Origin: Bacteroidetes bacterium HGW-Bacteroidetes-3 | GTDB taxonomy: Bacteria > Bacteroidota > Bacteroidia > Flavobacteriales > Flavobacteriaceae | Direction of reading: 5' to 3' | Length of the DNA: 38,235 bases | NCBI GenBank assembly: GCA_002842505.1 | Contig: PHDE01000010.1 | Coordinates: 1-38,235, forward strand | Translations under genes and position numbers: made by a program | Notes under the pieces: model-generated | Seen by the model: the letters and a program-made list of their open reading frames with translations, nothing else | Database searches by the model: none | Told to the model about the DNA's origin: nothing | In this document: in pieces, positions 25,998 through 33,254 of the stretch | How positions within the stretch are numbered: position 1 is the stretch's first letter | How the letters are laid out: each line of letters opens with the position of its first letter

Positions 25998-26210
25998 ATG
26001 AAAAGACAATCAGTAGAATCCTCAAACCTTGCATCAATTGGATATGATGCAGCAAACGAAATTCTTGAAGTGGAATTTAATCACGGTGGCGTTTATCAAT
26101 ATTTTGACGTTCCTGAAAATGTTTATGAAGAATTGATGAATGCTGACTCACATGGTCAATATTTTGATAGAAATATTAAAAAGGCAGGATATGAGTTTCA
26201 AAAAATTTAA
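25998..26210 (+). CDS. Stand-alone KTSC-domain protein
   Basis: 70 aa from the ATG at 25998, 4 bp after the previous stop. An upstream in-frame ATG at 25956 would overlap the preceding gene and add an unrelated tail. The whole protein is one KTSC domain (PF13619): SSNLASIGYDAANEILEVEF, VYQYFDVP with the central YxY motif, then VYEELMNADSHGQYF. It is clearly paralogous to the C-terminus of the upstream 616-aa protein, at both protein and DNA level. The domain was named for the C-terminus of some lysyl-tRNA synthetases. The function is unknown. Confidence 0.88.
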   Translation: MKRQSVESSNLASIGYDAANEILEVEFNHGGVYQYFDVPENVYEELMNADSHGQYFDRNIKKAGYEFQKI

Positions 26211-26212
26211 TA

Positions 26213-26437
26213 ATGGAAAGATATATAAATTCAGGTGGTAATTCAGGCGTTTCCGCTTATGAAATAGGTACTGATTATATAATTGTTGTATTTATTGGAA
26301 AACCAAAGGCTTATAAATACAGCTATGGTGGAGGTGCTGGTAGTTATCACGTAGAAAATTTGAAAAAACTTGCAAAAAATGGTAGTGGTTTGAATGCTTA
26401 CATTAATAAACACGTTAAAAATCTGTATGATAAATAA
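26213..26437 (+). CDS. Third small KTSC-like protein
   Basis: 74 aa, 2 bp after the KTSC gene. GVSAYEIGTDYIIVVFIGKP is followed by KAYKYSYGG, which keeps a YxY motif after two strands as in KTSC. It then has VENLKKLAKNGSGLNAYINK, a helix with the LA..G.GLN.YI pattern. It is more distant from the two neighbours than they are from each other, so the relation rests on the strand-strand-YxY-helix order and on synteny. Role unknown. Confidence 0.75.
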   Translation: MERYINSGGNSGVSAYEIGTDYIIVVFIGKPKAYKYSYGGGAGSYHVENLKKLAKNGSGLNAYINKHVKNLYDK

Positions 26438-26447
26438 CTAAATTTAT

Positions 26448-28355
26448 ATGTATATAGAGAATATCATCATTTTAAATTATCGAAGTTGTAAGATCCTTGA
26501 TTTGGAATTATCAAAGGATAGTCCTAACGTTTTTATTGGCCTCAATGATTCAGGTAAATCAACTGTTTTACAAGCACTTGATTTACTATTAGGCACAAAA
26601 CCAAAATTTAGTTCTTTTGGAGAGGGTAGTTACAAAAGTGACATATCCAATTCTTTAGTAAGCATTGAGGCGTTAAATAAAATATTGAAAAACAAAGAAT
26701 TACCATTATTTGATTTTGGTAACGATTCTACTTTAATAATTGGGAAATTGATGTATGATGAAAAAGAGGCAGAAATTTATAATGATTTAAATCTCTCTAC
26801 TGCTTTAAAATGGTCTCTTGAATGTAATATAAATAATACACTATGGCTAGCAAAAAGATATCACAATAATAAAAGTCAAATGTATCTCCTCTCATTAGAA
26901 ACTGAAAATCCTTTAGAATTGTGGAATGCCAATCAAACAGACTTAAATAAACGAATTAAGGAATTTAATGTATCACCTAAAGACATTGAAAATGAAAATG
27001 GAAAGGGCAGATTTTCAAATTTTGAAAAGATAAGAGCTCTTTATGAAAAATCAGATTGTTCTTTAAAATGGACAGATTATGTTTATGCTAAAAATGACAA
27101 AGACGTATTCCCGTCATTTAACTTATTTGACTGGAATACTTCACTAGATGAAATAATATCAACAGCTAATGCTATAATGCAAGAAGAAATTAATGACCAT
27201 ATAACACCCCTTAAGAAATTAGCAGTTGATTCAGCAAAGAAAGCAGAAGACGCTATTAATAAAAAATTTGGCGAAATAAGTTTAATAATCAAAGAAGTCG
27301 CAAAGGAAGTCGAAGGTATTAGTTCGAAAGTTTATTTTGATGTAAAAGAAAAAATTTCGGATATAATGGTAACAAAAACTCATAGTGATGGACCAATTCA
27401 TTTAGAAAATCAAGGTGAAGGCTTAAAGCGTCAAATATGGTTTTCATTAATAAAAGTAAAAGCAAATACAGATAAGGAAGGATCGAAAAAATTTATTTGG
27501 GCATTTGATGAGCCTGAAACTCATTTATATCCTGGAGCTCAAAGAGAATTTTTTGATATTCTGAATAAGCTTTCTTTAGGTAATGTAGAAACAATTATTA
27601 GCACACATTCTACTATTTTTATCGATAAATCCAACTTGAATAAAATAAATAGTGTTAAGCAAGAAAATAATGGTTATACAGAAATTAATTTTTGTAAAGA
27701 TATTGATTCCATATTCTTATCATTAAATATTAAAAACAGCGATTTTCTTTTTTATGATAAATTTTTAGTTGTCGAAGGAGATACGGAACAATATTTAATG
27801 CCAAGGCTTTACGAATTATATACTGGAAATACTTTATTAGCTGATAATGTACAATTACTTAATATTCAAGGTAAAAACAAGTGGCACGAGAATAAGAAAA
27901 TAATAGATAAAATCTTGGGAGATTTTAAAAAATCAGAAGAACAGGTATTTTATTTATTTGACAACGATATGAGTTTCGAAATAGGGAAAGCTGCAATTAC
28001 CGAAAATATGTTTTTTGTCGGTGAGCAAGATATTGAAGATTCAATAAGTGATGATATTTGGATAAATATACTTAATGAGTATTATCAAGGGGTACTAGAA
28101 TTTAGTTCAGAGGAAATTAGTAATTGGAAAAAAGCTGTTGTCAAAAACACTAAATGTAATGATTACGAAAAGTTTTATCCAATACTTAAAAAGGGAATAA
28201 AAACAAAATGTAATGAAGATAAAATTGAATATGATACACTTTTGAGAATACCATCAAAGGGAGCTGAATCAGCAAATTTTCTAAAGAGGCATATAAAATC
28301 TAAAGATGATATTCCGAAGAAAATAAAAGAAGCATTTGATAAATTAAGAATATAA
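26448..28355 (+). CDS. OLD-family nuclease: AAA/ABC-type ATPase with TOPRIM domain
   Basis: 635 aa. The N-terminal ATPase starts IENIIILNYRSCKILDLEL, with Walker A GLNDSGKST (31-39). The middle (about 70-320) is a helical insertion. The signature-like ENQGEGLKRQIWFSLI, Walker B FIWAFDEPETHLYPG (Asp354, Glu355) and ETIISTHST (switch His) follow. The C-terminal TOPRIM domain has FLVVEGDTEQYLMPRL (Glu443) and FYLFDNDMS (Asp505, Asp507). Both active sites therefore look intact. OLD-family proteins are ATP-regulated endonucleases; relatives include P2 OLD and GajA of Gabija. There is no UvrD-like GajB here; the next gene is a different nuclease. It starts 10 bp after the previous gene and ends 1 bp before the next. 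It is more AT-rich than the core genes around the island. Confidence 0.9.
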   Translation: MYIENIIILNYRSCKILDLELSKDSPNVFIGLNDSGKSTVLQALDLLLGTKPKFSSFGEGSYKSDISNSLVSIEALNKILKNKELPLFDFGNDSTLIIGKLMYDEKEAEIYNDLNLSTALKWSLECNINNTLWLAKRYHNNKSQMYLLSLETENPLELWNANQTDLNKRIKEFNVSPKDIENENGKGRFSNFEKIRALYEKSDCSLKWTDYVYAKNDKDVFPSFNLFDWNTSLDEIISTANAIMQEEINDHITPLKKLAVDSAKKAEDAINKKFGEISLIIKEVAKEVEGISSKVYFDVKEKISDIMVTKTHSDGPIHLENQGEGLKRQIWFSLIKVKANTDKEGSKKFIWAFDEPETHLYPGAQREFFDILNKLSLGNVETIISTHSTIFIDKSNLNKINSVKQENNGYTEINFCKDIDSIFLSLNIKNSDFLFYDKFLVVEGDTEQYLMPRLYELYTGNTLLADNVQLLNIQGKNKWHENKKIIDKILGDFKKSEEQVFYLFDNDMSFEIGKAAITENMFFVGEQDIEDSISDDIWINILNEYYQGVLEFSSEEISNWKKAVVKNTKCNDYEKFYPILKKGIKTKCNEDKIEYDTLLRIPSKGAESANFLKRHIKSKDDIPKKIKEAFDKLRI

Positions 28356-28356
28356 T

Positions 28357-29388
28357 ATGTCAACAATAAAAATAAACCAACAACTCAAACGCATTGAAAT
28401 AAAAGAGTTTGAAATCGAAAACCAAATCGTTTTTAATTATTTTGACAATCTACCCGCAAGTGAGCGTGATGAAAAACTGCTTCGTGCCATTTACATTGGT
28501 GTTTTGGCATTGATGGAAGATAGAATTTCTTCATTCCTTTCAAAAACGTCAAATGAGTTAGGAACAGAACTAGAAAGCTTGAAGATGATTTTTGAAATGA
28601 AGAAAGAGCTTTTTTATAAGTCAACCATTAAAGGAATATTGGCGGAAGATGAAATCGCCGCGTTCTTAAATCAATATTTTTTAGACAAAAAATTAAAAGA
28701 TCGTGCTTTCCTTACTGGAAATACCGCAGGGAATATTCCCAAAAATAAGACAGGCGACATCATTTGTGAAATAAATGGAACGCCTGATTTAAAAATTGCC
28801 ATTGAATGTAAATTTGATAAAAGCGTTCGTTTAGGAGACATTGAAAGCAAAGATATTTTTACCCGTAAATCTGATACAGCTTGGAGTCAGTTAATAGAAA
28901 CACAAGCAAATAGAGATGGAAAAGTAAGTTTAATTGTATTTGATATTTCGTTGGTGGAAATCTCTATCCTAAAGAATTTTGAAAACGTGGGCTACATTCC
29001 GGGAGTTGGTTTTATTGCCATTATAAATTCTCAAAAAGGAGATTACAGTAATTTAGCCATTGCGTATATGTTGGCGCGAGATATTGCATTAAACGCGAAA
29101 GAAATTGAATTGGACAAAGATGTTTTGGCGATGATGGTCAACAGAATTATTAAAGACATCAATGAAGTTCTTTCCATAAAGTCGTTGGTTTTAAATAACA
29201 TTGACAACAACAAAGCAATTTTGAAACAACTTGAGAAATCGGTTCTTTTAATGGAATTTAACCAAGAATATTTAAAACGCTTTTTAAGTCAGGGAACGCT
29301 AACCAAAAAAGACTTGCTCGACTTTTATACAGGGGAAGACGTCAAAGACAAATATCGTTTAATTGAAAAGGAAATAAATGAATTATAG
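28357..29388 (+). CDS. Putative PD-(D/E)XK nuclease, partner of the OLD-family protein
   Basis: 343 aa, starting 1 bp after the OLD-family gene. Residues 1-110 are helical, with a probable coiled coil (FLSKTSNELGTELESLKMIF). KGILAEDEIAAFLNQYF is followed by the putative active site: Asp134 in KTGDIICEI and Glu150-x-Lys152 in KIAIECKFD, with 15 residues between Asp and Glu. This is the classical D-(X)n-ExK arrangement of restriction-endonuclease-like folds. A Trp-x-Gln (AWSQL) and an IVFDIS strand follow, then a helical C-terminus (about 250-343). I do not recognise the exact family. No terminator is evident after it. It closes the seven-gene unit. Confidence 0.82.
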   Translation: MSTIKINQQLKRIEIKEFEIENQIVFNYFDNLPASERDEKLLRAIYIGVLALMEDRISSFLSKTSNELGTELESLKMIFEMKKELFYKSTIKGILAEDEIAAFLNQYFLDKKLKDRAFLTGNTAGNIPKNKTGDIICEINGTPDLKIAIECKFDKSVRLGDIESKDIFTRKSDTAWSQLIETQANRDGKVSLIVFDISLVEISILKNFENVGYIPGVGFIAIINSQKGDYSNLAIAYMLARDIALNAKEIELDKDVLAMMVNRIIKDINEVLSIKSLVLNNIDNNKAILKQLEKSVLLMEFNQEYLKRFLSQGTLTKKDLLDFYTGEDVKDKYRLIEKEINEL

Positions 29389-29568
29389 GCCTTTTTTCAA
29401 TGAATGCTCCTTCCATTTCAAATTCAACGCTTCAATTTTTTTCTGCTAACACAATCGTTACGCTTGTGCACACAAACCATAACCGCCAGCGCAAATTTGC
29501 AATTACAAATCTTCGTAAGAAATTAAACATCCACAAAATCACACAAAATATAATGTTAATCGTATTCC

Positions 29569-29576
29569 ATAATTTT
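29569..29576 (+). promoter_or_regulatory. Possible -7 box upstream of the nickel/cobalt-transporter remnant
   Basis: TAATTTTG fits TAnnTTTG. It lies about 75 bp before the first ATG of the remnant gene. No -33 element. Position accurate to a base or two. Confidence 0.35.
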
Positions 29577-29650
29577 GTATTTTTAGTCGTGTTCAATTCT
29601 TTAACCAAATAGCGTTAACTTTTCCTTTAATTGCCGGCATTATTGCCGCG

Positions 29651-30082
29651 ATGTTGCACGTAATCTCTGGCTCCGATCATTTGGCGGCGGTAACGCCTTT
29701 TGCCATTGAAAGCAAAAAGAAAGCCTGGAAAGTAGGACTTTTTTGGGGGATTGGACATTTGTCGGGAATGCTTTCCATTGGCGTTTTGTTTTTGATGCTT
29801 AAAGATTTGATTCCCATTGAAAAAATCTCAATGCACAGCGAAAAAATGGTGAGCATTATTTTAATTGGTTTGGCTTTGTGGATTTTCTTTAAAATTTTTA
29901 GGGATGAAAAACAACACAAACATACCCACATCCACGTTGAAGGATTTCCAATAATTCACGAACATCCGCACGTTCACGATGAGGTTAACCCAATAATTAA
30001 GAAAAATCCGCACATTCGCTATGAAGTTAGTGAAATAATCAGGAAACATCCCCACATTCACCAAACTCAGGACAGGCTATGA
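29651..30082 (+). pseudogene. Truncated nickel/cobalt-transporter-like (UreH/NiCoT-type) membrane protein
   Basis: 143 aa from the first ATG. The frame is open upstream without an ATG, and those residues (QIALTFPLIAGIIAA) look like the missing first half of helix 1, so the true start may be lost or atypical. The metal-site motif H-x5-DH (HVISGSDHLAAVTPFAIES) is present, then a helix pair (WGIGHLSGMLSIGVLFLML; MVSIILIGLALWIFFKIF) and a His-rich loop. That loop is three near-identical 14-residue units (42-bp DNA repeats at 29927, 29969 and 30011). The second membrane half expected after the loop is absent: the frame stops at 30080-30082, inside a 62-bp repeat. I read it as a broken gene; a short functional metal-binding protein is possible. 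Confidence 0.6.
29927..30062 (+). repeat. Three 42-bp tandem repeats coding a His-rich loop
   Basis: Units start at 29927, 29969 and 30011, with ten bases of a fourth unit at 30053. Each encodes 14 residues (for example HVEGFPIIHEHP plus two). The His content falls from unit 1 to unit 3, so the units are diverging. Confidence 0.85.
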
Positions 30083-30265
30083 GACTCTTATCTCTCTAGT
30101 GCAGAATAAACTTCTCGTCTCTCCGCCTTTTATTTTTCAATTAAATTTATTCCATAAAAAAAGCTCCTCGTTTCCGAAAAGCTTTTCTGTGCGGCCCCTT
30201 CATCAAACTCAGGACAGGCTATGAGAATCTTATCTCTCTAATGCAGAATAAACTTCTCGTCTCTC
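30062..30265. repeat. 62-bp direct repeat pair next to the island repeat
   Basis: The segment starting CAAACTCAGGACAGGCTATG and ending CTTCTCGTCTCTC occurs at 30062-30123 and 30204-30265, 142 bp apart, with two mismatches. Weaker similarity continues for about 40 bp further in both. The first copy supplies the stop codon of the truncated transporter. Confidence 0.85.
30144..30194. repeat. 51-bp direct repeat, distal copy (att-like)
   Basis: Identical over 51 bp to 31502-31552. It contains the last five bases of tRNA-Leu (as GCGG plus the discriminator) and the whole tRNA terminator, but no tRNA gene. It could be the distal attachment site of a small integrated element, or a simple duplication. 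Confidence 0.7.
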
Positions 30266-30313
30266 TACCTTTTATATTTTAAATCCAAATTTCTTTCATA
30301 AAAAAAGCCATTC

Positions 30314-31150
30314 TTATTCTTTTAATTTTTTGTTTTTATTGTCTAATATTTTTTTTGCTGAAATGGGACTCACCACTTTTTTGCCTGTTTTTTCTTCAAT
30401 TTCTTTTCGGGTATTACCGGCAATAGTGCCGCCTTGATTTGCAATTACTTTATTTTGCTGAAATGTTTTTGGCTGTTTTTCTTTACTTATTTCGGTAGTG
30501 GTTACTTCGGCAAGCATATTGAGCACCAATTCTAAGTTGGTCATATTATCTCTTAAATTTTCTTTTTTTAGATCCTTGTGTTTTTTATATGCTTTTACTG
30601 ATAAGCCACTCCAGGCTTTGGTAATTTCATCGGTAAGTATGGCATATTCCTGTCCTTTTTTCACTCCACGTTCATCCCATTCATCGGTTAGTTCTTTGCG
30701 AACCTCAATGCTTTTCAGCCTTTGGTTAATCCATTCTTTGCTATAACCTTTTTTAAGATAGGTTTCCATCAAACGGTCAATCCCAATTTCCGGGTCTTCT
30801 ATTTCATCTATTCTTTCTTTTGCTACTTTTGCTATCCACAATTTAAAGGGTTCGGCTTTGGGCGATGGAACACTTTGAATTAATCGAAATAATTGTTCTG
30901 TATCTGCCACATCTGTTTTATAAAACTTTCCATCGCGAGATTGTAATTTCAGTTGGTTACAATTTGTAACCAACTCACTTCCCTCCTTTTTTAATCTGGA
31001 TTTCAACACTTTCCAATAATTATTGGGATTGGGGCTATCTGTAAGTATTCCTACCACATCTACTACCGAAAAATACCATTTTTCGGATGCATCATTCCAG
31101 GTACTTCGTACTTGCTTTTGCTCAAATAATTTAATAGATGTTTTTTCCAT
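30314..31150 (-). CDS. BRO-N domain (phage antirepressor-like) protein
   Basis: 278 aa. Residues about 5-110 match the BRO-N/antirepressor pattern: IKLFEQKQVRSTWNDASEKW, YFSVVDVVGILTDSPNPNNYW, and FYKTDVADTEQLFRLIQSVP, followed by AEPFKLWIAKVAKERIDEIE. The rest (about 130-278) is helical and highly charged, with a Lys-rich C-terminus. Members of this family bind DNA and are found in phages, prophages and as single genes in Bacteroidota genomes; some are linked to SOS-type responses. Here it is the only gene between the 51-bp repeats. The target is unknown. Confidence 0.87.
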   Translation of the reverse strand: MEKTSIKLFEQKQVRSTWNDASEKWYFSVVDVVGILTDSPNPNNYWKVLKSRLKKEGSELVTNCNQLKLQSRDGKFYKTDVADTEQLFRLIQSVPSPKAEPFKLWIAKVAKERIDEIEDPEIGIDRLMETYLKKGYSKEWINQRLKSIEVRKELTDEWDERGVKKGQEYAILTDEITKAWSGLSVKAYKKHKDLKKENLRDNMTNLELVLNMLAEVTTTEISKEKQPKTFQQNKVIANQGGTIAGNTRKEIEEKTGKKVVSPISAKKILDNKNKKLKE

Positions 31151-31501
31151 TACAATTTCTTTTTTATTTGGTAAAAATCTCGAGTGACTTTCATTTCTTC
31201 CTTTTTTTGATCTTTATAAAAGTACGCAAGGATTTTATTTGTTCCTTTATCGGCATTTGTTTACCAGAATATAGCAATATTTTTTGTTTTGATTTGCCAA
31301 ACTATGTCAAATATAAGTATTATTTACCAAAATGTCTTGAGGTAAAGTGGCTGGATTTTTCTATATATTTGAAAATAATTTTTTCAATCACCTCATCTAA
31401 AAACACCAATAATCCAATATTCTAAAATACAAGTAACCAGTTGGCAGTTTTAATAAAAATTAATGTTTAAGAATACAAATTCAAACTTCCGCTAAAATTC
31501 T
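31151..31501. other. AT-rich spacer between the BRO-N gene and the tRNA-Leu terminator
   Basis: No convincing gene. The region upstream of the BRO-N gene must hold its promoter, but no exact TAnnTTTG box was found on the minus strand. The short plus-strand frames here have no recognisable protein character. Confidence 0.4.
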
Positions 31502-31552
31502 AATTTATTCCATAAAAAAAGCTCCTCGTTTCCGAAAAGCTTTTCTGTGCGG
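31502..31552. repeat. 51-bp direct repeat, proximal copy at tRNA-Leu 3' end
   Basis: Covers the final five bases of tRNA-Leu and the 46 bp after it, including the terminator. Perfect match to 30144-30194. See the distal copy and the bounded element. Confidence 0.8.
31514..31545 (-). terminator. Terminator of tRNA-Leu
   Basis: On the minus strand, AAAAGCT pairs with AGCTTTT across a GC-containing loop, followed by a seven-base T-tract. It starts three bases past the mature tRNA 3' end. Confidence 0.75.
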
Positions 31553-31629
31553 GCGGAGAGACTCGAACTCTCAAACCTCGCGGCACCAGATCCTAAGTCT
31601 GGCGTGTCTACCAATTTCACCACGCCCGC
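31548..31629 (-). tRNA. tRNA-Leu (anticodon UAG)
   Basis: 82 nt with a long class II variable arm (TGCCGCGAGGTTT). Acceptor GCGGGCG / CGCCCGC is perfect. The anticodon stem CCAGA/TCTGG encloses loop CTTAGGA (anticodon TAG, reads CUA). The T arm GAGAG-TTCGAGT-CTCTC is intact and the discriminator is A. CCA is not encoded. A canonical promoter lies just upstream and a terminator just downstream, so it is a single-gene unit. Confidence 0.95.
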
Positions 31630-31642
31630 ATTATTGTGGGTG

Positions 31643-31672
31643 CAAATATACACAATACTTGCAAATTGCAAA
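31643..31672 (-). promoter_or_regulatory. Canonical Bacteroidota promoter of tRNA-Leu
   Basis: On the minus strand TTTG (31669-31672) and the exact -7 box TATATTTG (31643-31650) are separated by 18 bp. The start site would be near 31636, leaving a leader of only a few bases. It is the clearest full promoter in the window. Confidence 0.75.
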
Positions 31673-31719
31673 GTACATATTTGTCTTTTTTCCACTATTT
31701 CATTCAAATTAAAATTACG

Positions 31720-31727
31720 TATTTTTG
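31720..31727 (+). promoter_or_regulatory. Predicted -7 box of the M20 dipeptidase gene
   Basis: TATTTTTG is an exact TAnnTTTG match 20 bp before the ATG at 31748. It shows that the long frame open from 31547, which runs through the tRNA, is not the gene start. Confidence 0.55.
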
Positions 31728-31747
31728 AACTAACAAATTTAATTAAA

Positions 31748-33133
31748 ATGAAAAACATAAAATCTTATGTAAATCAGCATAAAGACCGATTTATCAGTGA
31801 ATTAATTGAACTTCTTAAAATACCATCCGTGAGCGCCGATTCGGCTTTTAACAAGGATATTTTAAAAACTGCCGATGCCGTGAAAAATGCTCTTGAAAAA
31901 GCGGGTTGCGACAAAGTTGAAATATGTGAAACTCCTGGAAATCCAATTGTTTACGGAGAAAAAATAATTGACAAAAAATTACCGACCATTCTTGTTTATG
32001 GGCATTATGATGTGCAACCCGCAGATCCGATTGAACTTTGGAATTCGCCGCCATTTGAGCCTGTTATCAAAAAAACAGAAATCCATCCCGATGGCGCTAT
32101 TTTTGCCCGCGGCGCCTGTGATGATAAAGGTCAAATGTATATGCACGTGAAAGCGTTGGAATATATGGTTAAAAATAATGAACTTCCGTGTAACGTAAAG
32201 TTTATGATTGAAGGGGAAGAAGAAATTGGTTCCGTAAGTTTGGCTTGGTTTGTGGAACGCAACCAAGAAAAATTGGCTAACGACATTATTTTAATTTCCG
32301 ATACAGGAATGATTTCAAACTCGCAACCTTCAATAACCACAGGTTTGCGCGGATTAAGCTATGTTGAAGTGGAAGTTACCGGCCCAAACAGGGATTTACA
32401 TTCTGGTTTATACGGAGGCGCTGTTGCCAATCCAATCAATATTTTAGCCCAAATGATTGCTTCTTTACACGATGAAAATAACCACATCACCATTCCTGGT
32501 TTTTACGATAAAGTAGCGGATTTATCGAAAGAGGAAAGAGCAGAAATGGCCAAAGCGCCTTTCTCATTGGACGAATATAAAAAAGCATTGGACATTGATG
32601 AAGTTTATGGCGAAAAAGGCTATACCACTAACGAACGAAATTCCATTCGTCCAACATTGGACGTCAACGGAATTTGGGGCGGTTACATTGGTGAAGGCGC
32701 AAAAACGGTGATTGCCAGTAAAGCGCACGCTAAAATTTCTATGCGTTTGGTGCCAAACCAAGATTGGCAGGAAATTACTGAATTGTTTAAAAAACACTTC
32801 GAAAATATCGCACCAAAATCAGTTAAAGTAAAAGTAATACCGCATCACGGCGGACAAGGTTATGTTACGCCAATTGACACCATTGGCTACAAAGCGGCGA
32901 GCAAAGCATATCAAGAATCGTTTGGAGTCGCTCCAATTCCACAACGCTCAGGCGGAAGTATTCCTATTGTAGCGCTTTTTGAAAAAGAACTGAAAAGCAA
33001 AACTATTTTAATGGGATTTGGGTTGGACAGTGATGCAATTCACTCACCAAATGAACATTTTGGCGTTTTTAATTACCTCAAAGGCATTGAAACCATTCCG
33101 CTATTTTATAAATATTTTACGGAAATGTCTTAA
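31748..33133 (+). CDS. M20-family metallodipeptidase
   Basis: 461 aa from the ATG at 31748. The frame is open further upstream, but only through the complement of tRNA-Leu. The metal-binding motifs are complete: LVYGHYDVQPAD (His and following Asp), ARGACDDKGQM (bridging Asp), MIEGEEEIGS (Glu pair), ISDTGM (Asp) and IHSPNEHF near the C-terminus (His). The lid/dimerisation domain (about 215-375) holds LTTG-type TGLRGLSYVEVEV and the conserved His in DLHSG. RSGGSIPIV is also typical. Such enzymes hydrolyse dipeptides in the cytoplasm using two Zn or Mn ions. It is a single gene with its own promoter and terminator. Confidence 0.95.
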   Translation: MKNIKSYVNQHKDRFISELIELLKIPSVSADSAFNKDILKTADAVKNALEKAGCDKVEICETPGNPIVYGEKIIDKKLPTILVYGHYDVQPADPIELWNSPPFEPVIKKTEIHPDGAIFARGACDDKGQMYMHVKALEYMVKNNELPCNVKFMIEGEEEIGSVSLAWFVERNQEKLANDIILISDTGMISNSQPSITTGLRGLSYVEVEVTGPNRDLHSGLYGGAVANPINILAQMIASLHDENNHITIPGFYDKVADLSKEERAEMAKAPFSLDEYKKALDIDEVYGEKGYTTNERNSIRPTLDVNGIWGGYIGEGAKTVIASKAHAKISMRLVPNQDWQEITELFKKHFENIAPKSVKVKVIPHHGGQGYVTPIDTIGYKAASKAYQESFGVAPIPQRSGGSIPIVALFEKELKSKTILMGFGLDSDAIHSPNEHFGVFNYLKGIETIPLFYKYFTEMS

Positions 33134-33178
33134 AAAAAGAATCCCAAATTCACAAAGCGAATTTGGGATTCTTTTTTT
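33132..33178 (+). terminator. Terminator of the M20 dipeptidase gene
   Basis: Perfect 20-bp stem from AAAAAAAGAATCCC with GAATTTGGGATTC on the other arm, then T7. It overlaps the TAA stop codon by two bases. Confidence 0.95.
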
Positions 33179-33226
33179 GTTTATTCGTTTAGTTGTGTAA
33201 CTGTTTATTTTTGCTTCCAACGTTTC

Positions 33227-33254
33227 GTACGGACAAGTCGCGACTTGTCCCTAC
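33227..33254. repeat. Palindromic repeat locus 4, overlapping the PhnA-gene stop codon
   Basis: GGACAAGTCGCGACTTGTCC (33231-33250) differs from the consensus by two changes that compensate each other, so the palindrome is still perfect. It is flanked by GTAC and CTAC. The CTAC on its right includes the TAG stop (33251-33253) of the minus-strand PhnA-domain gene. Confidence 0.9.

Larger units (their letters stand above)
30195..31501. mobile_element. Putative 1.3-kb element between tRNA-Leu-derived direct repeats
   Basis: Bounded by perfect 51-bp repeats (30144-30194 and 31502-31552), one of them the natural 3' end of tRNA-Leu. Its only gene is a BRO-N-domain protein, a family typical of phages and other mobile DNA. 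No integrase, recombinase or transposase is present, so if it is mobile it must use functions supplied elsewhere, or it is a remnant. Confidence 0.45.

Noticed and set aside
26448-29388. Gabija system
   Set aside because: The OLD-family gene resembles GajA in architecture, but the neighbour has no helicase motifs (no Walker A/B), so it is not GajB.
29400-29612. 70-aa plus-strand frame after the PD-(D/E)XK-like nuclease gene
   Set aside because: No recognisable motif and it runs through a probable promoter box. It starts soon after the nuclease stop but its composition is like the intergenic DNA around it.
31138-31425. 95-aa plus-strand frame between the BRO-N gene and tRNA-Leu
   Set aside because: Overlaps the BRO-N start on the other strand, Phe/Ile/Lys-rich as expected from AT-rich non-coding DNA, with no motif.
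31547-31747. 67-residue N-terminal extension of the M20 dipeptidase
   Set aside because: The extension is the complement of tRNA-Leu plus a promoter; the normal M20 N-terminus begins at 31748.
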